Part shown: positions 17,398-25,891 of the stretch, piece after piece | Layout: each line of letters starts with the position of its first letter | Position numbering within the stretch: position 1 is the first letter of the stretch | NCBI GenBank assembly: GCA_029027265.1 | Contig: CP093061.1 | Location: 806,001 to 870,000 of the forward strand | Origin: Sulfurospirillum_A sp029027265 | GTDB lineage: Bacteria > Campylobacterota > Campylobacteria > Campylobacterales > Sulfurospirillaceae | Length of the DNA: 64,000 nt | Reading direction: 5' to 3' | Program-made: the position numbers and the translations under genes | The notes under the pieces: generated by a model | Seen by the model: the letters and a program-made list of their open reading frames with translations, nothing else | Told to the model about the DNA's origin: nothing | The model's database searches: none

Positions 17398-19374
17398 TTA
17401 AGAAACCCTATTAAAAGGAAAAATATTATTTTGTGCATGGCTTGTATTATTCAAAATTAACCATCCAGCACTTTCAAGCATAGTAAGTTGTTTTTTAGCC
17501 TCATCAATATCTAAGCTCTCAATTTCTTTATTTCGCTCATCAGACAATGTGCTATAAGCAGGTTTAACAAAACCGTCAACCTTTGAAATAACTTTCGTTT
17601 CAACAGCTTCAGAGTTATCAATAACTTTTTGTGCAGAAGCAGTTGTTTTACTTTCAACTGTTTTAGCAACTTCATTAGCTTTATTTTTGTTGGCTTGTTT
17701 TTGAGCTTCTTTCTCCTTAGCAATCTTCGGTAAGATAGCAAGATTACCTTTAACAACCTTATAAAAATTGTCATCATCAAGCTCCATCATTTTAACAAGC
17801 TTGGTATATGTCAGCATTGGGATTTTAAGAAGCTCTTCATCTTTTAATGCCATAATCCTATTATCTTTAATAAATTTCATATAGCGTTGAGCAGTAGTAA
17901 TTGAAATAGGAGTTTTTTCAATAGCCTTTGTATATGCACCTTTATCCCCTTTATACTTTGCTTTAAGCACTTCTGCACTAATACCCATTTGGATTTTATG
18001 TTTAATATCTTTTAGCCTCTCTTTTGAAGCTTCTCCCTCAAGATTATCAGCCTTTTGAGTTGCTTGATGAGATAATGCACTATGCTTGATAATATTCTCT
18101 ACTTCATTATCACTATTCTTATCATCAATAACTAATCTGCCTTGGATAAACACATCATCATATTTAAGAGTTTCAATTAACTCTGTATTTATAGCTGATT
18201 TATCATACTTCATAGGCACTTTGATATGTTTAGGACATACGACAGTTGGATAGTTAGTAACATAAACTTCTACTGTTGGATGCTTCTTTTCTGTTTTACC
18301 TGCACTCTCATAAGATTTAGGCAAATAATGGACATAAAGCTTATTTTTATTAATAAAATCAATCAAGAAATTATTTGTTTTACCACTATGATAGATGACG
18401 TTAGATAGTCCAAACTTAACACGCTTTCCATTTACAACTTTTTTATTTAATGCCACTAAGTGTTGTAAAAAATCAATCTCTTCTTTTTCGTGCCAATACT
18501 CTCTTGTGTAGTTATTATCAGTAATAAAGTACGGTGGATCAAAATAGAAAAAATCATTTTCATTTAATGCAACATCTTCTAAGTCTTTTAATAAGTCGGC
18601 ATAACTTTCATTCTCAAAAGAATATCCATCTTTATTCTCAATAAGCTTTTTAGAGAATAGTAGTAATTTTGCTTTTAAGCTATTATTGAAATTTCTTTCA
18701 TTAAAGGTATTATTGAAGATTTTAGTATCCTTTTTATATTTGATAGTATTATCAAATGAAAACACAAGAAGAGTGTAAAACATTTCCCATGGTTTATTAG
18801 CATTATTGTTAAAATCTTCTCTTAGGGTTAAAAACCTTTGATTAAATCGGTCTAAACATTTCATACAAAAAATCTTGTGATGATTTTGATGGTCTGATAA
18901 AGTTAAGCTCTTAGGCTCATTAGACCACTTAAACTTATTCAATGTAGTAATAATCATTTTTTTCTTTGTAATTACATCTGTAAGCTCATACTTTTTTACT
19001 GTATTAAATACTTTAATGTAATTATCTTCAGCTTTTGCTTTTGAAAAACTCTTCACTAAATTGGAAAGATATTCATCGTATTCATTGTGGATAATAAGGT
19101 TGGCAGTGATATTAATACCCATAGTACCAGCTCCACCACAAACATCGTAAAAAGTATGAATATTAGACGGCATTAATTGCCTAATAATTGATGCTAACTC
19201 ATATTTTCCACCAGTGTAATTAAACCCATTATTTGTAAGCTGAGTGTTATAAACTTTTAAATGTCTATGCTTATCGTTAATATCTGCAAATTTCAGACCA
19301 AACTTTTCAAGCATTTCTGCCGCTTCAATGTCTTTTTCGTGTAATGTTAATTGCTCAAAGTTTTCAGTTTTCAT
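17398..19374 (-). CDS. D12-class DNA adenine-N6 methyltransferase with long C-terminal extension
   Basis: A 658-residue orphan methylase. The Dam-like N-half has the FxGxK-type start NYTGGKYELASII, SAM motif YDVCGGAGTMG and the catalytic FYFDPPYF near residue 278, in alpha-class order. Residues 430-560 hold an HTH-like region (SITTAQRYMKFIKDN) and a Lys/Ala-rich linker follows, absent from Dam. No cognate nuclease is adjacent. The ATG at 19374 has a poorly spaced AGAGG, and the frame is open for 34 codons upstream without ATG, GTG or TTG. With the open frame past the stop, the gene may be trimmed at both ends. Methylation target unknown. Confidence 0.82.
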   Translation of the reverse strand: MKTENFEQLTLHEKDIEAAEMLEKFGLKFADINDKHRHLKVYNTQLTNNGFNYTGGKYELASIIRQLMPSNIHTFYDVCGGAGTMGINITANLIIHNEYDEYLSNLVKSFSKAKAEDNYIKVFNTVKKYELTDVITKKKMIITTLNKFKWSNEPKSLTLSDHQNHHKIFCMKCLDRFNQRFLTLREDFNNNANKPWEMFYTLLVFSFDNTIKYKKDTKIFNNTFNERNFNNSLKAKLLLFSKKLIENKDGYSFENESYADLLKDLEDVALNENDFFYFDPPYFITDNNYTREYWHEKEEIDFLQHLVALNKKVVNGKRVKFGLSNVIYHSGKTNNFLIDFINKNKLYVHYLPKSYESAGKTEKKHPTVEVYVTNYPTVVCPKHIKVPMKYDKSAINTELIETLKYDDVFIQGRLVIDDKNSDNEVENIIKHSALSHQATQKADNLEGEASKERLKDIKHKIQMGISAEVLKAKYKGDKGAYTKAIEKTPISITTAQRYMKFIKDNRIMALKDEELLKIPMLTYTKLVKMMELDDDNFYKVVKGNLAILPKIAKEKEAQKQANKNKANEVAKTVESKTTASAQKVIDNSEAVETKVISKVDGFVKPAYSTLSDERNKEIESLDIDEAKKQLTMLESAGWLILNNTSHAQNNIFPFNRVS

Positions 19375-19442
19375 TGCCTCTAAACCGTTATCTGCTTTTG
19401 TAAGCTCAATCTCTTGTGTGTCCGTGTTATTAGTAAATGCTG

Positions 19443-19474
19443 CCTCTGGTTTATCTCCTTTGATAAACCAGAGG
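19443..19474. repeat. 13-bp perfect inverted repeat upstream of the adenine methylase
   Basis: Arms cctctggtttatc (19443-19455) and gataaaccagagg (19462-19474) with a 6-nt loop. On the minus strand it falls in the leader, or in the eroded 5' end, of the methylase gene and shows AAAGGA in the loop. It could be a terminator for plus-strand transcripts or a leader structure. Confidence 0.5.
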
Positions 19475-19476
19475 CG

Positions 19477-19819
19477 AAGCCCCTAAACTATTTTTGTAAG
19501 TCATAGTGTTAGTTTAGAAAATAAGTGGGTGCCCCATCATTTGGAGGCTAAAATGAAGTAATTAAGGTTAATTAATGGTTATATATGTCGGTAAGAGTCC
19601 TATTTCAGGGGATAGTTACTTATGTTATTAATAGAAATGGCATGTTGTTATGTAAATGTATGTATATTATGCTGGAAAGTCCTGTTATAAGGCACTAATA
19701 TAGGTAGTATTGCTAATTGGAATATCTATGAAAATACCCATTATTAAGCTATACAAAAGAAATAATTTATATGAATTCGTAGTAATTTACTATATATTTT
19801 TAATAAATGGGGGAGGGGT
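19477..19819. other. Non-coding stretch of the island
   Basis: AT-rich with short G-runs (gggggaggggtt near 19808). No open frame with a plausible start, no RNA gene seen. Probably holds the promoter of the minus-strand methylase. Confidence 0.4.
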
Positions 19820-20127
19820 TTATATACTTGATTTTATGAGATATTGGGTGACTTGTTGTGCTTTTTGAAGTGAAGTAATATGGGGAAGCTTTAAACTCAA
19901 TAGTTTTTTTGCCTCTAACTCATTGAGTTGGTTTAATGCTGTACCACTATTTAGAATATCTTGAATAGCCATAATGCTATATTCATCTGTACCAAATTCT
20001 GTAAGCTCTTTAATAAGTTGAAGAAGTTTTGCTTTTGCTGTTTTCTTTTGTACCTTATCTAATTTACTCCAACTTGGGTATCTCGCTTTAATGAAAATTC
20101 TAGCTTTATCTAACGCAATACTATATT
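19820..20127 (-). pseudogene. 3' part of an island gene interrupted by the IS element
   Basis: Open frame on the minus strand with no start, beginning at the IS left end and ending at TAA 19820-19822. The product ends LQKAQQVTQYLIKSSI and includes FIKARYPSWSKLDKVQKKTA. Removing 20128-21026 and one copy of the 3-bp duplication ATT joins it in frame to the segment at 21027-21558, reading NEWHQYSIALDKARIF across the joint. Helical and charged; family not recognised. Confidence 0.75.
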
Positions 20128-21026
20128 AGACATCTTTCAAAAGTAAGAATGAAAATTGCTTAGTAAAGAATATGAGTAAATATAAAAAAATAGAGAATAA
20201 GAAACCAGAGCAATTTAAACGATTGACAGGTGTAAAAAAAGAGACCTTTGAATTGATGGTTAAACTTTTAAAAGATTTCGAAGAGAAAAGGAAGAAGATA
20301 TCAGGTCGTCCCCTAAAATTAATCTATGCAGATCAGATTTTAATGATGCTTGAATATTTAAGAGAATATCGTACATATTATCATATAAGTGTAGATTACA
20401 GTATCAGTGAATCAAGCTGTTATAAAATGATAAAAAGAGCAGAAGATATATTGATAAACTCAAAAGTTTTTTCACTTCCAACAAAGAATAGATTGATGAA
20501 TGATATGGAGATTGAAGTTATCTTGGTTGATGCAACTGAATCACCTATTCAACGTCCAAAAAAAAGCAACAGAGATACTATTCAGGGAAAAAGAAACGAC
20601 ATACACTAAAAACACAACTAGTTGTTGATGCAAAAGAGTTAACCATTTTAGCAACTACGTGTTCAGAAGGGAAACTACATGATTTTAAGTTGTATAAAAA
20701 AAGTAAATTACCACTAAATCCAAATATACAAGTTAATGTTGATACCGGATATTTGGGAATAAAAAAGATACACAATAATACCCTTATTCCAAAGAAAAAA
20801 AGTAAGTTAAAACCATTAAGTCATGAAGATAAAAAAGATAATAAAATATTTGCATCAAAACGTATATTTGTAGAACATGTTATAGGTGTACTAAAACGAT
20901 TTCGTATCATCTCAGAAACCTATCGTAATAGAAGAAAAAGATTTGGCTTACGGTTTAACTTAATTGCTGGTATTTATAATTTTGAGTTGAAATTGAAAGA
21001 TATTAAGTGACTTTTGAAAGAAGTCT
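20128..21026 (+). mobile_element. IS5-family insertion sequence, ISL2-like, 899 bp
   Basis: Terminal inverted repeats: the left begins AGACATCTTTCAAAAGT and the right end read inward is AGACTTCTTTCAAAAGT, one mismatch in 17. A 3-bp target duplication ATT flanks it, fitting the ANT duplications of the ISL2 group. It carries one transposase gene in two overlapping frames. It sits inside a minus-strand gene whose frame is restored on excision, so the insertion appears precise and not ancient. Confidence 0.88.
20172..21010 (+). CDS. IS5-family DDE transposase made by -1 frameshifting
   Basis: Frame 1 (20172-20609) encodes an N-terminal HTH domain (SISESSCYKMIKRAED) and the first catalytic Asp (VILVDATESPIQRPKK). 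At an A8 run (20558-20565) the -1 frame continues as KKKQQRYYSGKKKRHTLKTQ with DVDTGYLG-type Asp (NVDTGYLGIKKI) and the final Glu region (KRIFVEHVIGVLKRF), ending at 21010. Frame 1 alone stops without the catalytic core. The slippery run placed exactly where the frames meet fits programmed frameshifting as in other IS5-group elements, though a one-base deletion cannot be excluded. A complete DDE triad is present across both frames. Confidence 0.85.
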
Positions 21027-21558
21027 ATTGATGCCATTCATTTATTTTTTTTCTTAGAACTTCTTGATGATCATCTTCAATTATAGATTCTGTCAATTGT
21101 TCTTTCCTAGTTTCAGGTGAGAGATATTGATTAGGCTCTAACTCATAATACAAGGGGTCATATAAACTTATAGCTAAAGTATGATTTGATATTTTCAATA
21201 TATTTTGAATAGCATAACCATCTTGGACTTCATTAAAATGTTTGGAGTGGTTTTCAGAATCTTCTTTTATGTATTTTCTAGCAGTAAAATGTTTTGTGAT
21301 TTTGAACTCATTAGTTCTATCTGATAGTAAGTATTTTCTCAGTTGCTTTTTAAGTTGGAGGTCTTTTTTTTGTTTATTACTTTCATTGATTGTAAGATAA
21401 AAATCAAGTAATTTTTTTACTTCATTATCATGGTCAAAGTCAATAGAGTTAAATGCAGTATAATTTTCAAATTGTTTTATATAATCGTTAAACTCATCTT
21501 CTTCCCATTCAATTAACCTTACATAATTTATATATTTAGTATTATAAACAAAAATTGG
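21027..21558 (-). pseudogene. 5' part of the IS-interrupted gene
   Basis: Minus-strand frame open from after a stop at 21559-21561 to the IS right end. Text includes YVRLIEWEEDEFNDYIKQF, YDPLYYELEPNQYLSPETRK and VLRKKINEWHQ. No ATG, GTG or TTG start lies near its beginning, so the gene was perhaps already missing its 5' end. It directly follows the HU-like gene at 21591. Tyr- and Glu-rich, probably soluble, unknown family. Together with 19820-20127 it would encode about 280 residues. Confidence 0.7.
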
Positions 21559-21590
21559 TTAAAGTTGATAACTGAAATTTATTATATGCT

Positions 21591-21965
21591 TTACTCCTTT
21601 TCAGCATCTATTTGCCTTTGAGCTTCTCTATAATATTCATTTTGAACTTCTACTGGGTATGATAAGAATATATCTAGCCAATCCATATTTTGATGCTCTT
21701 GTATCTTTTGTTGAACGACGGGCGACACTTTTACATAGGCTACTGTTTTTGATTTTATTTCAAACTCTTTCCCTTTTAAACTACATTTTCTTGACTTGGT
21801 GACTTTTGTACCTAACTTCAAAAAGCCGTTTAGCTTGATAGTGTGTCCTTGAATGAGTGCATCTATAATCGTTTGTTCAAGTAATTTCAATATATACTCA
21901 ACTCCATCCTTGTTTGTGAAGCTACATTTTTTATTTACTTCTGCTATTAATTGCCGTCTCGTCAT
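21591..21965 (-). CDS. Second HU/IHF-like DNA-binding protein of the island
   Basis: A 124-residue HU-fold protein: helix pair TRRQLIAEVNKKCSF with KDGVEYILKLLEQTII, dimer strand GHTIKLNGFLKLGTKVTKSRKC, arm and return strand, then a 30-residue C-terminal tail (NMDWLDIFLSYPVEVQNEY) that housekeeping HU lacks. It differs strongly from the 98-residue HU-like protein at 7822, so the two are not recent copies. Two divergent HU-like proteins on one island suggest a nucleoprotein role at the integration sites or the iteron origin. The Shine-Dalgarno (GAGGT) is just upstream of ATG 21965. Confidence 0.8.
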   Translation of the reverse strand: MTRRQLIAEVNKKCSFTNKDGVEYILKLLEQTIIDALIQGHTIKLNGFLKLGTKVTKSRKCSLKGKEFEIKSKTVAYVKVSPVVQQKIQEHQNMDWLDIFLSYPVEVQNEYYREAQRQIDAEKE

Positions 21966-22564
21966 ACTGTTTTACCTCTCATTTATTTTCAATCTTATTT
22001 ATAGAAAGGATTTGAATGTTTGACGATGTTTAGAAAAATGCTCTGGTATGGTTGTAGTAGGATAGAAGCACGATTTTAATTTTTTGAAATAAAGTTACTA
22101 CCACTAGAACCCACTTTATTTCTGTTGATATATCCAAGAGAAGAGGTATTTAGGCTTAGAGATATGTGTGTTTGCTCTGCAGAAGTTTATTTCAAAAGGT
22201 GTATGGTTGAGTTGGTGATAGCATTTTCACCAAGCACTCACCTAAGCTAAAAAATATAAGACACACACAGTCAAAAGTGTGTTGTTTTTTACACAATGTT
22301 GTAATTTAATAATGATGTTTTAATAGGATATGTTTAAAAAGCTATCGTGTATTTGCTTCATCTTGAACTAAGAATCTCGCGTACCAAGCTATTTTTTCAA
22401 CAAAAAGCTTCGTGTTTTTTCGTCGTCCTTGTTTAATATATTGATAAAAAGGGGTGTATTTTTCTATGGCTAAATTATAGAGATAAAAGAATGCTTACCC
22501 TTTGATATTTTTGTGAGTGTGTTTGAAGCTGTGAGGAAAATACCGTCGTCCTCTTCTTGTTAGA
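21966..22564. other. Non-coding stretch with a coding fossil
   Basis: No intact gene. On the minus strand 22342-22494 is open for 50 codons without a start and reads like coding (KYTPFYQYIKQGRRKNTKLF), so it may be the tail of a lost gene. The 8-mer cgtcgtcc occurs at 22421 and 22544, and also at 6443 and 14478 in the island. A short repeat-rich stretch (acacacacag, 22263) is also present. Confidence 0.4.
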
Positions 22565-23080
22565 CTAAGCTGAAGCTTTACTCATGTAATCATAAAAGTT
22601 TTGGTATAGAGATGGTGTTTTTTTCATTTTATAATCAAGAGCATTCTTTAATGTTTCATAAGATACTAAACCTGTTTTGAGATTATCTAAAAATATATGA
22701 TGGATGGTAATATTATTTTTATCCTCTTCTCTGAAGTGTTTAATCATTTGTTTAGAAAAACTTCTTACACCTGAAGTATTTATTTTTTTACTACTAACTC
22801 TTTTAGCATTTTCAAATCCTTCAATCTTCTCTCCTAAAATTACCGCTTGTACTCTATCCATAGGTTGGGTATGAGATGTAAGGTCAATTATTTTACCTTC
22901 ATATGAACTCCATAGATGTACAGACGTACCACCACTATTTCTTATCCCACCTATATGTGTTTTAAGTTGTATCCCCTCTTCCTCTAACATATACTTTGAT
23001 AAACACATCGTCATCTGAAAACATTCCCCGTTTGGACTTCCAAAACTATATTTAGACGCTTTTGTTAATAAGTCTCTCAT
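22565..23080 (-). CDS. Possible papain/transglutaminase-fold cysteine enzyme
   Basis: A 171-residue protein I cannot assign to a named family. A Cys-His-Asp arrangement of the papain/transglutaminase kind is visible: NGECFQMTMCLSKYM puts Cys at a helix start, and SVHLWSSYEGKIIDLT provides a His followed by a strand and Asp, as in transglutaminase-like proteases. The C-terminal third is basic and helical. No signal peptide or membrane segment, so it acts in the cytoplasm. It stands alone between two non-coding stretches, upstream of the replication region. Function is open: protease, deamidase, toxin or inactive scaffold are all possible. Confidence 0.6.
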   Translation of the reverse strand: MRDLLTKASKYSFGSPNGECFQMTMCLSKYMLEEEGIQLKTHIGGIRNSGGTSVHLWSSYEGKIIDLTSHTQPMDRVQAVILGEKIEGFENAKRVSSKKINTSGVRSFSKQMIKHFREEDKNNITIHHIFLDNLKTGLVSYETLKNALDYKMKKTPSLYQNFYDYMSKASA

Positions 23081-23648
23081 TTTATTTCCTTTGTTTTTGT
23101 TAGTAGCTATTGCTACCTTATTATTATTATTTTACAATTTAAAATTGATTTTGAAAAAGAATTTACAAATGCACCAAGGAAGTAAGCTATTAGATTGATA
23201 GTCAAAATAGCATAGTGGTATATTTATCGGAACTGCTTGTGAATGGCTCTGTAATAGTATGTTTATAAGGACTTAGCCGTTGGCTATATTTGACTGAAAC
23301 TAAGTTGCATATCTCCATATTTAGATTATATGTTCTATTGGATATTCTGAGTCTCTTTATTATAAGCTCTAATTGAATCATTCATATTATTGAGGACAAT
23401 ATCTTTACATCTGAAAGATTTAGATTATAAGAACTTTCTTTGAATTGAGTTGAAGATATTTAAATTCTTATCATAAGTGCCACGGGCTAAGGGCTATTGC
23501 CCAGAGTTGCTTGAAAAGCAACGATATATCTCGTCAGAGAGTTATCCTCAAGGATTAATCTTTCCTCTTTCCTCTTTCCTCGTTCCTATTTGGGTATATA
23601 TCTGAAAATTAAAAAGCTATATAATAAAGGTGCTTTATGATTTAGAGC
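23081..23648. other. Origin-proximal non-coding region
   Basis: No gene. Contains a hairpin with 7-bp arms gttgctt (23506-23512) and aagcaac (23516-23522), a gggc/gccc element just before it, and a tandem run of three tttcctc units (about 23562-23582). AT-rich segments follow, leading directly into the iterons. Such a mix of short repeats and AT-rich DNA is what a plasmid origin would show, but only the iterons are strong evidence. Confidence 0.5.
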
Positions 23649-23774
23649 CAACATACTGATTGATATTAGCCTCATATCACTTGAATCTACCCACATATTA
23701 ATTGACATTGGCAACATATTAATGGATGTTAGCCTTATATCATTTGATACTAGCAACATATCAATGGAGTGCTT
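23649..23774. repeat. Six tandem 21-bp iterons (plasmid-type origin)
   Basis: Six abutting imperfect repeats of exactly 21 bp start at 23649, 23670, 23691, 23712, 23733 and 23754. The common pattern is C-C/A-x-x-ATAT-x-A-x-T-GA-x-TT/CT-AG; units 1, 4 and 6 begin caacata and units 2 and 5 share atatca-ttga. Twenty-one bp is two helical turns, so all copies face the same side. They end 77 bp before the Rep gene start, the standard layout of iteron plasmids. Confidence 0.85.
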
Positions 23775-23851
23775 CAATGTTTTGTATAATAGGGTATAGC
23801 AGGTAATTAGAGGTAAGAACTAATTATTTGACTATAATATTAGGTAAAACT

Positions 23852-25117
23852 ATGACAGAATTTAACATCCCCTCGGCAATTAACCATAGCTGTTTTTTTG
23901 ACTACAAAAATGAGCTTATACATTTGAGTGAAGCAGAAACCAATTATTGGTACGCTCTCCTTTATTTATACAGAACAAACCTACTAAAAGAAAATAAGAA
24001 GCAAAAAATCTTTTTAGATAATGGGAAGAAAACCCTTAACCCAGATTTCAATATTTTTAAAACAAAAATAAAATTATCAAGCTTTAACTCTCTTGGTATT
24101 ACTGGAAAAGCTTCTTATAAAAAGTTAGAAAGATTTTTACTCAATCTTACTTTTTCAAAATTAGAAGTAAATATTTTGGGAAAACACAAAGAAATTAAAT
24201 GCAGAAAAATCAATATAACTAACTCATTATATATAGATGAGAATAATGAGTTACATATAGAGTTTTCTAAAAAGTTAGCAACAGCTCTTCTTCACACCAA
24301 ATCATATTTTATGAAAGTTAATTTAGATGTGTTATTTAAAATTAGTGGGTATAAAGCAAAAAGGCTGTACTTACTTTCTAAAGATTATTACAATATGCCA
24401 ACTAGAGAAATCCCTATTATTAAAAATGACTTGGAACTATTTATTGGTAAAATCCCCGATAAAGGAATTTTTCAAAAGGTAATAGACATAGTTAGTGATG
24501 ATAAGCTATCTGATATATCTATATCTATTGATATACCTAAAGAAGAGTTTTCATTAGCTACATATATTATTGAACTTGGAGAACTTCCAAAGAAAGATAC
24601 CAAAACCATAAAAGATGAATCCACAACAAATGAAGAACAAAGAGATGACACATTATTAAAAGAAGCTAATACAAGATGGATAGCAGCGAAAAAAAGAAAC
24701 CCTAAACTCTCAAATAAAAAAGGTTGGATTGATACTACCTATTATAATTTAGTTGCTGAACAAAAAGAGGAGTTAAACTCTACAAGTGAGTTTGACGCTT
24801 TTGTTACTAATGAACCAAGGATTGAAAACCCAGAAAAATTAATTGATGAGATGCTTGATAATATTAAAAATCAATCTAAAGATAAAATTGAGCTAAATGA
24901 AGGAATACCAATAATAGTATGTCGTTTCAATCACATGAGAAATGATAAATTTATATATATTGATGAATATTATGACTTGATAACAGATAAGAATTATCCA
25001 CATACTTCAAATGCAAATGCAATTGAAACTTATAAATTACTTAATGGTAGTCTTCTGACTTTTTCAATTTTTTATCTAAAAGACAAAGATGCTAAATATT
25101 CTAAGATGTATTTCTAA
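23852..25117 (+). CDS. Plasmid replication initiator, Rep_3-like
   Basis: A 421-residue protein whose first 240 residues show the double winged-helix layout of Rep_3/RepB-type initiators: LSEAETNYWYALLYLYR in the first winged helix, a central beta section, then FSKKLATALLHTKSYFMKV and LFKISGYKAKRLYLLSKDYY, the characteristic recognition-helix region. A charged linker and a C-terminal tail of about 180 residues follow. I start at ATG 23852 with TAGG upstream; a TTG at 23828 is possible. Six 21-bp iterons lie just upstream and should be its binding sites. It means the island derives from, or can still behave as, a replicon. Confidence 0.82.
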   Translation: MTEFNIPSAINHSCFFDYKNELIHLSEAETNYWYALLYLYRTNLLKENKKQKIFLDNGKKTLNPDFNIFKTKIKLSSFNSLGITGKASYKKLERFLLNLTFSKLEVNILGKHKEIKCRKINITNSLYIDENNELHIEFSKKLATALLHTKSYFMKVNLDVLFKISGYKAKRLYLLSKDYYNMPTREIPIIKNDLELFIGKIPDKGIFQKVIDIVSDDKLSDISISIDIPKEEFSLATYIIELGELPKKDTKTIKDESTTNEEQRDDTLLKEANTRWIAAKKRNPKLSNKKGWIDTTYYNLVAEQKEELNSTSEFDAFVTNEPRIENPEKLIDEMLDNIKNQSKDKIELNEGIPIIVCRFNHMRNDKFIYIDEYYDLITDKNYPHTSNANAIETYKLLNGSLLTFSIFYLKDKDAKYSKMYF

Positions 25118-25261
25118 TCATATCTTTTTACACTAAAATCCTATGTTTATCTTCCAAATCCCTATATCAGGCACTTTAATACAAGGATCTAACCACAGGG
25201 ACAGAAATATCATAGTAGCATGTCTTATAAGAGATAAATTATTAGCTTTAGGAGATTAGAG

Positions 25262-25855
25262 ATGAATAAGATACAATCAGTCAAAGAAACAATCGGAACA
25301 AAAGAATTTAAGAGACTTAATGCTTATGTTCAAGCGGACGATAAAATGAGAGATGCCACAAAACAAAATATGTTACGCACTTTTACGATGCTGTACTACA
25401 CTGGAGCTAGAATCTCGGAATTGCTTCAGATAAACCTTGCTTCCATTGATAGTATTATTGAAAATCATGAACTTATCATTATTTCGCACAAAGTTAAAAG
25501 AGAGAGAAAAATCCAATTTAGTGAAACAGCAGTTAAAGCAATAGCAAAATTATTTGCTCACTCATTGGAAAATGAACCCAAAGAAACTTTTATCATAAAA
25601 AGCAGAGGTTCAGTCATATTAAACAAAGTGCCTAAAATCTCTGTCTATACAAATTCAGTAAATAAAGTTATTCAAGATGCTCTTGGAGATAGACACTCCT
25701 CACATGATTTCAGAAGAGGGATCCTGACAGAGATGGCTTCCAATAAAGTCAATCCTAAAATTATGCAACAGTATATCGGTCACGCAGATATAAAGACGAC
25801 GATGTTGTATATCAACCCTTCTGATTTAGATATTAGGGCTGCTTTAGTTAGATAA
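25262..25855 (+). CDS. Short XerC/D-like tyrosine recombinase
   Basis: A 197-residue catalytic domain only. The active site is complete: Arg in TGARISELLQI, Lys after ISHKVKRE, HDFRR, the His of YIGHADIKTTMLY and the nucleophile Tyr in MLYINPS. The N-terminal core-binding domain is nearly absent, about 30 residues instead of 100. AGGAG is well placed before ATG 25262. It follows Rep by 144 bp, which is where plasmid multimer-resolution recombinases often lie. Compared with the large integrase next to it, this one likely resolves dimers or inverts DNA rather than integrating. Confidence 0.85.
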   Translation: MNKIQSVKETIGTKEFKRLNAYVQADDKMRDATKQNMLRTFTMLYYTGARISELLQINLASIDSIIENHELIIISHKVKRERKIQFSETAVKAIAKLFAHSLENEPKETFIIKSRGSVILNKVPKISVYTNSVNKVIQDALGDRHSSHDFRRGILTEMASNKVNPKIMQQYIGHADIKTTMLYINPSDLDIRAALVR

Positions 25856-25891
25856 CCACTGCTTAGTATTATATTCATTCGATTAGATTTG

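Noticed and set aside
23649..23774. CRISPR-like array
   Set aside because: Units abut without spacers and are imperfect; they fit Rep iterons.
23586..23777. 63-codon minus-strand ORF over the iterons
   Set aside because: Its product is a 7-residue repeat created by the 21-bp iterons read in frame; no ribosome binding site.
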